A stretch of 5,332 bases of DNA from Bacteroidales bacterium (lineage in GTDB: Bacteria > Bacteroidota > Bacteroidia > Bacteroidales > UBA932). The notes under the pieces are model-generated. The model was given only the letters and a program-made list of their open reading frames with translations. It ran no database searches and was not told where the DNA came from. Position numbers and translations under genes: made by a program. Each line of letters begins with the position of its first letter. The stretch's first letter is position 1. Where the stretch lies: assembly GCA_017555925.1 (NCBI GenBank), contig JAFZFL010000192.1, positions 1 through 5,332 on the forward strand, in the 5' to 3' direction. Positions 1 to 5,332 of this stretch are shown piece by piece.

Positions 1-112
1 AACCGCGCAATTTATCTCCCGAGGCTTTTTGAAGACCGGAACTCATTAAGTTCATGCCGTATAGGAACATACCCAATGCTCCTAAAAGCGTAAAAATTTG
101 AAATATTTCCAT
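1..112 (-). CDS. Na+/phosphate cotransporter family protein, N-terminal fragment
   Basis: Reading the minus strand from the ATG at 112 gives 37 codons with no stop before the window edge, so the gene is cut off. The translation begins MEIFQIFTLLGALGMFLYGM and continues with NLMSSGLQKASGDKLRG. A first membrane helix ending in a GMFLYGMNLMSxGLQ-type segment, followed by a basic AxGDKLR stretch, is typical of the first span of Na/Pi cotransporter II-like proteins (NptA/YjbB type, Na_Pi_cotrans family). Those proteins carry inorganic phosphate across the inner membrane and often have a C-terminal PhoU-like domain; neither the transport core nor that domain is visible here. There is no Shine-Dalgarno sequence before the ATG (AATTAAATCTTTAAAC), as is usual in Bacteroidota. 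The start is supported by a -7 promoter element about 23 bp upstream. The gene is divergent from the aldehyde dehydrogenase gene. The family call is reasonable but rests on only 37 residues. Confidence 0.75.
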   Translation of the reverse strand, partial: MEIFQIFTLLGALGMFLYGMNLMSSGLQKASGDKLRG

Positions 113-130
113 GTTTAAAGATTTAATTTG
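97..130 (+). promoter_or_regulatory. Weak candidate promoter for the aldehyde dehydrogenase gene
   Basis: TTTG at 97-100 is followed after 22 bases by TTAATTTG at 123-130, one mismatch from the TAnnTTTG -7 consensus. Initiation here would give a leader of about 60 bases and would place the promoter partly inside the start of the divergent cotransporter gene. A second poor match, TAAATTAG at 165-172, lies closer to the ATG but lacks a -33 partner. AT-rich DNA gives such matches by chance, so this is only a candidate. Confidence 0.22.
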
Positions 131-134
131 AGTG

Positions 135-142
135 CAAATATA
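135..142 (-). promoter_or_regulatory. Bacteroidota-type -7 promoter element (TATATTTG)
   Basis: On the minus strand these bases read TATATTTG, an exact match to the Bacteroidota sigma factor -7 consensus TAnnTTTG. It lies 22 bases upstream of the cotransporter ATG, which predicts a short 5' leader of roughly 15-20 bases. No well-placed -33 TTTG is visible. TTG triplets occur about 14-17 bases upstream (154-159 on the plus strand), closer than the usual spacing of about 19-21. Confidence 0.5.
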
Positions 143-195
143 ATCATCCAAGCCAACAATTTTATAAATTAGCGGTTATATTAAATAAATGGTAT

Positions 196-1569
196 ATGCA
201 AAATAGACCAACAGACAGGATAATAGAGATATCAAATATTCAAAAAGAGTTCTTCAAAAGTGGAAAGAGTCTCAATATTCACTTTAGGAAAAGTGCCCTT
301 AAAAGACTTCTTGCAGCCATTGAATCAAATGAAGAGCTTTTATACAAAGCATTGTGGATAGATTTGCATAAATCTTATGAAGAGGCATATCTAACAGAGA
401 TCAGCATTATTAAGGCTGAGATAAAAACTCACCTTAAAAATCTCTCAAAGTGGGCAGCAAAAAAGAGGGTATCCACCCCACTCCACCTCTTTCCATCCAA
501 AAGCTATATTGTAAAGGAACCGCTTGGCTCTGCGCTAATAATTTCGCCCTGGAACTATCCGGTACAACTTCTTATAAACCCTTTGATTGGAGCAATTTCA
601 GCTGGGTGTACAGCTCTGCTCAAACCATCTCCTTACGTACCAACGGTCTCTTCTGTAATTGAAAAGATTATCAAAGAGAGTTTCAATGAAGAGTATATTG
701 CTGTTGTGCAGGGACACAGAGATGTAAATGAAACTCTTTTGCAGATACGTTGGGATATTATCTTCTTTACAGGCAGCCCATCTCTCGGACGTACTGTTAT
801 GGCAGCTGCAGCAAAAAATCTGACACCGGTAATTCTGGAACTTGGAGGAAAAAGCCCTTGCATTGTTGACAAAACTGCAGATTTGAAGATTGCAGCAAAA
901 AGAATTGCATGGGGCAAAACTCTAAACAGTGGACAAACCTGTATTGCGCCTGACTATATTCTAATCCACAAAGATGTAAAGGAGAAGTTTGTGGAGGTTT
1001 TTTCAGATGCAGTTAAAGAGTTTCCCGACAGTTATTACGTACACATGGTAAATGAAAAGGCATTCCAGCGCGTATTGTCCTATATGGAGGAAGGAAACAT
1101 TATTTATGGAGGAAAATCTGATAAAGGGTCACTACTTATAGAACCCACTCTACTGGATAATGTTTCAGCAGACTCAAGAGTAATGACAGAGGAGATATTC
1201 GGACCTGTCTTTCCTATTATTACCCTCGACGATACTGGGAACCCATTCAAAGAGAAGGTGATTGAGTTTGTCAATTCAAGAGAGAAGCCGCTTGCGTTCT
1301 ACTATTTTGGCAAAGAGAGCGACGGATGGGATATAATCGGGCGTACATCTTCAGGTGGGGGTTGCATAAATGATGTGATTATGCATATCGCAAATGATAA
1401 TCTGCCATTTGGAGGAGTAGGAAATTCTGGTATGGGCAACTATCATAACAAAAAGAGTTTTGAAGCTTTCTCGCACACACGTTCCATCATTTCAACTACA
1501 ACCAAAATAGATCTTCCTTTCAGATATATGCCCTACAGGCTCTTCAAATTTGTAAAGAAATTCATATAG
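196..1569 (+). CDS. Class-3 (ALDH3-type) NAD(P)-dependent aldehyde dehydrogenase
   Basis: This 457-residue protein should oxidise an aldehyde to the carboxylic acid using NAD(P)+. The full ALDH fold is present. Asn120 lies in SPWNYP and Lys143 in LLKPS. The cofactor loop is FTGSPSLG (191-198). The general base is Glu215 in ELGGKSP, and the nucleophile is Cys249 in GQTCIAPDY, a form typical of ALDH3. Glu333 lies in EEIFGP, and the C-terminal PFGGVGNSGMG is at 404-414. Length matches bacterial ALDH3 proteins (about 455-480). The tail after residue 437 is aromatic and basic (FRYMPYRLFKFVKKFI) and could bind membranes weakly, as in fatty aldehyde dehydrogenases; this is inference. There is no signal peptide, so it is probably cytoplasmic. 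The ATG at 196 has no Shine-Dalgarno sequence. An ATG at 189 is out of frame. The gene is monocistronic, with a hairpin right after the stop. The substrate (aliphatic, aromatic or fatty aldehyde) cannot be decided. Confidence 0.95.
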   Translation: MQNRPTDRIIEISNIQKEFFKSGKSLNIHFRKSALKRLLAAIESNEELLYKALWIDLHKSYEEAYLTEISIIKAEIKTHLKNLSKWAAKKRVSTPLHLFPSKSYIVKEPLGSALIISPWNYPVQLLINPLIGAISAGCTALLKPSPYVPTVSSVIEKIIKESFNEEYIAVVQGHRDVNETLLQIRWDIIFFTGSPSLGRTVMAAAAKNLTPVILELGGKSPCIVDKTADLKIAAKRIAWGKTLNSGQTCIAPDYILIHKDVKEKFVEVFSDAVKEFPDSYYVHMVNEKAFQRVLSYMEEGNIIYGGKSDKGSLLIEPTLLDNVSADSRVMTEEIFGPVFPIITLDDTGNPFKEKVIEFVNSREKPLAFYYFGKESDGWDIIGRTSSGGGCINDVIMHIANDNLPFGGVGNSGMGNYHNKKSFEAFSHTRSIISTTTKIDLPFRYMPYRLFKFVKKFI

Positions 1570-1599
1570 AAAAGGGCAACCGCAATGGTTACCCTTTTT
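1570..1599. terminator. Bidirectional intrinsic terminator between convergent genes
   Basis: AAAAGGGCAACC (1570-1581), a 5-base loop, and GGTTACCCTTTT (1587-1598) form a 12-bp stem that starts directly after the aldehyde dehydrogenase stop and ends about 15 bases before the pyrophosphatase stop. On the plus strand one position is a C-A mismatch and the stem is followed by a short U run. On the minus strand the same position is a U-G wobble, so that hairpin is uninterrupted and ends in UUUU. The placement between convergent genes supports termination in both directions. Confidence 0.8.
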
Positions 1600-1614
1600 A
1601 TGAATATTATTGGC

Positions 1615-2244
1615 TTATTCTTGTTTGTTATCAAAAAGATCGTTATAATCTTCTGTTGCTCTGAGTATTACATCCTTTGCAGTTTCAGGGCCATATATTG
1701 ACACAAACTGCATACGGCTTGTGTGCTCTCCAGGAATATCCTTATATGTGCTGAAATAGTGGATAAGACGGCGGATAATATCTTTTGGAACCTGTTCAAT
1801 ATCTGTCATCATTCCATAAACTGCATCACTTCTCAATACGGCAATAATCTTATCATCTGCCTGGTTGTGGTCCAACAATCTCAATCCTCCAATAGGACGT
1901 GAATTTACAATAATATCTCCGTGAGTAACATCTTTCTCTGTAAGAATGCAAATATCAAGCGGATCACCATCACCCTCCACATCCTCTCTTACAAGAGCCT
2001 TATTGGTTAGCTCTGCCATTTTAGGACCGCAATAGGTTTTTGGCAGGAAGCCATAAAGAGATGGAACAATATTTGAAAATTTTTGAGGTCTGTCCAAAGA
2101 TAGATAACCTGACTCTTTATCGACCTCATACTTGACTGTATCAGTAGGTACAATCTCAATAAACGCCCTAACTACATCGGGAAAGTTATCTCCCTGACTT
2201 ATTCCGTGCCAAGGATGGGCTTTATGTGATTTCTTAGTATACAT
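1615..2244 (-). CDS. ppa: Inorganic pyrophosphatase, family I (soluble)
   Basis: This 209-residue cytoplasmic enzyme hydrolyses pyrophosphate to two phosphates using Mg2+, which pulls forward nucleic acid, protein and lipid synthesis. The family I signature DGDPLDI is at 92-98 (metal-binding Asp92, Asp94, Asp97). The other active-site residues line up with E. coli PPase: Glu30, Lys38 and Glu40 in the EIVPTDTVKYE segment; Arg52 in DRP; Tyr64 in LYGFLP; Asp125, Asp130 and Lys132 with the same spacing as E. coli Asp97/Asp102/Lys104; and Tyr167-Lys168 in TYKDIPGE. It is longer than the roughly 175-residue E. coli enzyme. It reads like the roughly 210-residue subgroup with a DRPQKFSNIVP segment that I associate with Bacteroidales. 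The chosen ATG gives the expected PWHGIS N-terminus. It is the last gene of the minus-strand cluster, 28 bp after the Mpv17-like gene, with no promoter evident in the gap and a terminator downstream. It appears complete. Confidence 0.96.
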   Translation of the reverse strand: MYTKKSHKAHPWHGISQGDNFPDVVRAFIEIVPTDTVKYEVDKESGYLSLDRPQKFSNIVPSLYGFLPKTYCGPKMAELTNKALVREDVEGDGDPLDICILTEKDVTHGDIIVNSRPIGGLRLLDHNQADDKIIAVLRSDAVYGMMTDIEQVPKDIIRRLIHYFSTYKDIPGEHTSRMQFVSIYGPETAKDVILRATEDYNDLFDNKQE

Positions 2245-2272
2245 ATTGAGAACGAATTTTGTAATATATTGG

Positions 2273-2959
2273 CTATTTTTTTGTTGCTACGGCTAATAAT
2301 ACACCTAAAACAATTCCTAATATTGCAGCAAACAACACCCTTTGCTCTCCAGGCAAAAGGAATGTTATAGTATGTGCCGGATACCAGAAGAGTGGTATTG
2401 TCTTCTTGAATACAAAGCCCCATTGTGCCTGCCAGTTTATCTCAGAAAAGCGTTGGGCCATGGGAATAGGTGTGACAAGAGCCTTCAAAGATCCGCCATA
2501 TGCAGCTATATGGGCATCTGTAATCTTATGCAAAGTCATGAATACAGGAGCAAAAATTGTATTCATCGCCACAGATACCGCTATAGCAACCCATAATTTG
2601 TTTACGGTAAAGCCGGGAGCATTGAATGAAGCCACAGCATCACTCATACCCATATACTCCATAAAGAGTGGTGTACCTTTGGAGAATATTATCATAGCCA
2701 TATTAATTCCCATTCCAAGAATACCCCACACAACCATACGTGGTAAAACACCAAAAGTGGGCGTAAGATACTTACCTGCAGAAATACGGCTTCCCAACAT
2801 TTCGCCAAGAGTTGAAAGCAGCGCAAATTTTATAAAGCTCATAACCATTCCATGTGCAGCATTGAATGATTTGTAGAACTCATAAAACTGATCTATTAGT
2901 ATGAAGGGTAGAAATAGGGCAAGGATAATTAATATAAAATATAAGTCATTTATTTTCAT
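2273..2959 (-). CDS. Mpv17/PMP22-like integral membrane protein
   Basis: This is a very hydrophobic 228-residue protein with about six likely membrane spans near residues 6-23, 36-56, 73-93, 121-143, 181-202 and 207-225. There is no cleavable signal peptide. The C-terminal half resembles the Mpv17/PMP22 family. NTIFAPVFM (133-141) matches the DQxxFAPxFL-type segment. FWYPAHTITFLLPGEQRVLF (191-210) matches the WP..Q..NF..vP...RVLF block that ends these proteins. The family is best known from mitochondrial and peroxisomal membranes, where Mpv17 has been described as a channel-like protein; a bacterial role is not established. The ATG at 2959 lies 4 bp after the stop of the 734-residue gene, so translation is probably coupled, and the pyrophosphatase gene follows after 28 bp. 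The membrane nature is certain from the sequence. The family assignment comes from motif alignment by eye, and the function is unknown. Confidence 0.68.
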   Translation of the reverse strand: MKINDLYFILIILALFLPFILIDQFYEFYKSFNAAHGMVMSFIKFALLSTLGEMLGSRISAGKYLTPTFGVLPRMVVWGILGMGINMAMIIFSKGTPLFMEYMGMSDAVASFNAPGFTVNKLWVAIAVSVAMNTIFAPVFMTLHKITDAHIAAYGGSLKALVTPIPMAQRFSEINWQAQWGFVFKKTIPLFWYPAHTITFLLPGEQRVLFAAILGIVLGVLLAVATKK

Positions 2960-2963
2960 GCAA

Positions 2964-5168
2964 TTATAGTATTTCCTGTACTAGTTCCACACTTTGAGGT
3001 TCTGCTTCAGAAGCAAAAGGTGACGGTTTGTTTGCCCATGAAAGAGAATTTGTCAACCATAATATCAAATAGGCCAAAAAAAGTACAACAAGTGTTATAA
3101 ACCACTTTTTCCAGGTTGGCATACCCTTTTTCGCATAAGGATCTTTAAGCTTAATCTTAGGATATTTTGGAGTTTCTGTCAAAGTCTCTCCAAATGGAAT
3201 ACTAATTTTTGAAGCGGCATTCACAGCCCAGCCATTTGCATTAAGAAGCGGAGCAATATTTCTTCTTCTGAGCTTCATCCATGCCATAACCATAGAAGGT
3301 CCTGAAATTATTAGTATGATACCGGCAAACACCATTATCAGCTGCCATATTGAAAGCTCTATCAATCCGTCAAAAATACTTGCCAAAGCAGTTCCAATCA
3401 TACCTACAGCCATTCCTATGGCAGCAAAGATTCCGGCAAATTTGGCAATATCAAATGGTGGTGCTGGGGCAGCTTTAGGATCTGTTCCCGGTTGGACCGC
3501 TGCTGCAGCAGGAGCTGCATTTATACTTGCAGTAGCCTTGCTCATCATTTTTGCATCTTTGTCTGCTGCGCTCTTGTTTATAAGATTCTCAACAGCTGTT
3601 GCCATTCTTCTGTATGGCGACCAGAAAGCCTGTGCAACACTTATAGGATTATCTACAATTTTTGTAATTACCGCATCCCACTCAACTCCTGCATAATCAT
3701 AGTAGACACCATTCTTGCCAACCATAAACTCACCAATATCGCCTACGGTAACTGCGGCTACAATCTGTAGTGTTCCGGGAACGCTCTTGGTTGTACAATC
3801 ACAATAAAGCAGATACATTCCGCTTGCTGCAGCAGATGCATTATGTTTGCCCATATCAGTTACCTTCATACAGAATCTGCATGCACGCTGGTCTATAATA
3901 AGTGTACCGCTCTGGAAAATGGCAATTGTACTCTTTTTCTTATCATAAAAATCATCAAGCGTTACAAAGTTCCTTAATAGTTTATAGAAATCCCTTAAAA
4001 TATGAAGGAACTTGTCTGCCATCTCTATATTTTCAGCCTCCTCTTTAAGTGCAAGATCTTTTGATACAAGTTCAAGAAGTGCATCCTTTTTATTTGCTTC
4101 TATGAAATTCTTTATTGAATCATCACCTAAAGACTCAACAGCAGCGCCCGATTTTGAACCCTTCCATGAAGTATATGCAGTGAATTTCTCTGCAATTGCA
4201 TTCCACTCCGACAAACTTAGAGAGGTGCATGATTCTCCCATTGCAGATTTTATGATATTCATCTTCTCCGCCCAAACAGGATTGATTGCTCCAGTAAGGT
4301 CAATCTCATGTCTGGCAGATATTCTTGCCAACGGATATGCTGCAATCTCATCTCTCTTTGAATCAAGGTTCTCTGCACTGATAGACTCTATACGCGATGT
4401 CTGAACATCAAGTGACGATGTGCTGTCGGGAGAAAAAGCAGCAAGTTCTGTACGCATGAAGAAGTCTCTTACCTTTGCATCCAATGCGTTGTATGCATCA
4501 ATAACAGAATCTGTATTCTCACCGAATGGAGCCTCCACCTCTGCTGCTCTCCATGCCGTATAATCTGTAAGGGCAGTATAGAAAGATTCTATCTGCTCAG
4601 CCCCTACTCCAGGTTCACCGCTTCTGTCGGTTACTGAACCTACAGTTGAAATAATGGCTGCAATTGTAGCCTTCTCCTCCTCATCATCAGATGAAGCCTC
4701 AGTTATAACACCATCGCCGTTAAATCTTGTTTTTGAGAAAATTGCTGCAATGTCAGCTGTATCGGCCAAAGAGATCTGATTACCCTCTTTTGAAAGGTTG
4801 TGCAATATCTGTTTTGAAGAGTTATACAACTTTATACCATCTTCATTATCAGTATTTATCTGTTCAATATCAATTGCATCCGCACCATTGATTATAAGAT
4901 TTTTATCCTTTAAAACAGATGTAATCCATTTTGAAACTGCAACCACATCATTTACACGCAACTTCCCATCTCCGTCGCAATCCATATATTTGAGGCTCTT
5001 CTCATCTATTTCAAGACCGCTTACAGGGCAAGACAAGACTGTCCACATTTTTGGATCAAGTTCATACAGATGTGCTATATCCTCACCTTTGGAAATCTTT
5101 ACACGGGACGCTCCGCCAACATTGGCGAACTCCCATTTATATTTGTTTGATTTATTTTTGATAGCCAT
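2964..5168 (-). CDS. Conserved uncharacterised membrane-anchored protein with EF-hand-like loop
   Basis: This 734-residue protein has unknown function; I recall similar proteins in Bacteroides genomes, often labelled EF-hand domain-containing. There is no signal peptide. An EF-hand-like loop, DCDGDGKLRVND, is at 63-74, with Asp at positions 1, 3, 5 and 12. A degenerate second loop around 148-159 (RFNGDGVITEAS) lacks the first acidic residue. Two related helical segments share a YTxW motif (about 189-240 and 316-372). A compact region at about 410-520 carries C430xxC433 and C456xC458 and a VDNPISVAQAFWSPYRR segment. An Ala/Pro-rich linker (543-572) leads to membrane spans near 577-599, 606-629 and 689-706. 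The basic KLRRR after span 2 and the Lys-rich 630-688 loop suggest that the large N-terminal part is cytoplasmic and the short C-terminus periplasmic. The ATG at 5168 gives a natural basic start. It lies 42 bp after the preceding gene and 4 bp before the Mpv17-like gene. Confidence 0.85.
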   Translation of the reverse strand: MAIKNKSNKYKWEFANVGGASRVKISKGEDIAHLYELDPKMWTVLSCPVSGLEIDEKSLKYMDCDGDGKLRVNDVVAVSKWITSVLKDKNLIINGADAIDIEQINTDNEDGIKLYNSSKQILHNLSKEGNQISLADTADIAAIFSKTRFNGDGVITEASSDDEEEKATIAAIISTVGSVTDRSGEPGVGAEQIESFYTALTDYTAWRAAEVEAPFGENTDSVIDAYNALDAKVRDFFMRTELAAFSPDSTSSLDVQTSRIESISAENLDSKRDEIAAYPLARISARHEIDLTGAINPVWAEKMNIIKSAMGESCTSLSLSEWNAIAEKFTAYTSWKGSKSGAAVESLGDDSIKNFIEANKKDALLELVSKDLALKEEAENIEMADKFLHILRDFYKLLRNFVTLDDFYDKKKSTIAIFQSGTLIIDQRACRFCMKVTDMGKHNASAAASGMYLLYCDCTTKSVPGTLQIVAAVTVGDIGEFMVGKNGVYYDYAGVEWDAVITKIVDNPISVAQAFWSPYRRMATAVENLINKSAADKDAKMMSKATASINAAPAAAAVQPGTDPKAAPAPPFDIAKFAGIFAAIGMAVGMIGTALASIFDGLIELSIWQLIMVFAGIILIISGPSMVMAWMKLRRRNIAPLLNANGWAVNAASKISIPFGETLTETPKYPKIKLKDPYAKKGMPTWKKWFITLVVLFLAYLILWLTNSLSWANKPSPFASEAEPQSVELVQEIL

Positions 5169-5210
5169 AGTATTAAAGGTTAAGTCAATTGTTTATGCTT
5201 TCTGTTGCAA

Positions 5211-5332
5211 TTATTTTTTAATTATATCATTGCCTCCTCTGTTCAAATGCACAAAAGCCTCTGCCTCTGCACATCCATGTTCACGCCCTCTGAATTTTCC
5301 CATTCCCCTATGCCAGTCATCATACCAATCTT
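5211..5332 (-). CDS. Unrecognised protein, C-terminal fragment
   Basis: An open frame enters from the right edge on the minus strand and stops with TAA at 5211-5213, giving the last 39 residues of a protein. They begin DWYDDWHRGMGKFRGREHGC, followed by AEAEAFVHLNRGGNDIIKK. The segment is rich in Trp, Tyr, His and charged residues, has one Cys, and has no membrane span, so this end looks like a soluble domain. I do not recognise the family. The reasons for calling it real are that it stays open to the edge, has a plausible protein-like composition, and is the only continuous frame there. It ends 42 bp before the 734-residue gene on the same strand with no strong terminator between, so it may be the upstream member of the same operon. 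The start, length and function lie outside the window. Confidence 0.6.
   Translation of the reverse strand, partial: DWYDDWHRGMGKFRGREHGCAEAEAFVHLNRGGNDIIKK

Noticed and set aside
633..917. Minus-strand open frame inside the aldehyde dehydrogenase gene
   Set aside because: It is antisense to conserved ALDH motifs, including the ELGGKSP region, so it is a shadow.
2199..2423. Minus-strand frame bridging the Mpv17-like and pyrophosphatase genes
   Set aside because: It overlaps the ends of two well-supported genes in another frame and has no family resemblance.
2342..2876. Plus-strand open frames over the Mpv17-like gene (2342-2596 and 2406-2876)
   Set aside because: They are antisense to a well-supported membrane protein gene and show no recognisable motif of their own.
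3453..3542. Ala/Pro-rich stretch (residues 543-572 of the 734-residue protein) as a possible frameshift or repeat artefact
   Set aside because: The reading frame is continuous on both sides, and Ala/Pro linkers commonly join a soluble domain to membrane spans.
3316..4404. Long open frames on the plus strand (3316-3696, 3492-3770 and 4012-4404)
   Set aside because: They lie opposite the 734-residue gene, which has a far longer frame with domain-like features. Their translations are low-complexity and biased, as expected for antisense shadows.
5169..5210. Possible promoter or terminator in the 42-bp gap before the 734-residue gene
   Set aside because: The best -7 match on the minus strand (TAACCTTT) has two mismatches and poor -33 spacing. 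The only inverted repeat is a 5-bp AATTG/CAATT pair with a 16-base loop and no U run, too weak to call.
1..5332. CRISPR array, tRNA or rRNA gene, insertion sequence, or phage and toxin-antitoxin genes
   Set aside because: Nearly all of the window is accounted for by coding sequence, and no repeated units, terminal inverted repeats, cloverleaf sequences or transposase motifs were seen.

Overview
The window looks like a chromosomal segment from a Bacteroidota bacterium, probably order Bacteroidales. The reasons are AT-rich intergenic DNA, start codons without Shine-Dalgarno sequences, a TAnnTTTG-type -7 promoter element, and proteins that read like Bacteroidales family members. This is a judgement from memory of the families; no search was run. 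There are no RNA genes, insertion sequences, CRISPR arrays or phage genes, so it appears to be ordinary core-type DNA rather than a mobile island.

Layout. Positions 1-112 (minus) hold the N-terminal 37 codons of a Na+/phosphate cotransporter-family gene. An 83-bp divergent intergenic region follows. It carries a good -7 element for the cotransporter and only a weak candidate promoter for the next gene. Positions 196-1569 (plus) encode a complete class-3 (ALDH3-type) aldehyde dehydrogenase with all expected catalytic residues. A hairpin at 1570-1599 sits between this gene and the convergent gene cluster and can terminate both strands.

Positions 1615-5332 are a tightly spaced minus-strand cluster. 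In transcription order it contains the 3' end of an unrecognised gene (stop at 5211), a 734-residue conserved but uncharacterised protein, a 228-residue Mpv17/PMP22-like membrane protein, and a family I soluble inorganic pyrophosphatase. The 734-residue protein has an EF-hand-like loop, a CxxC/CxC cysteine cluster, an internal repeat and three C-terminal membrane spans. Gaps are 42, 4 and 28 bp, and no terminator is evident inside, so co-transcription is likely.

The most interesting content is the near-overlapping pair of the 734-residue protein and the Mpv17-like protein. One has a large, probably cytoplasmic, EF-hand-like domain tethered to the membrane. The other resembles a family known mainly from eukaryotic organelle membranes. 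They may form a membrane complex of unknown function, with pyrophosphatase as a possible metabolic partner. The biochemical role of the pair cannot be read from the sequence.
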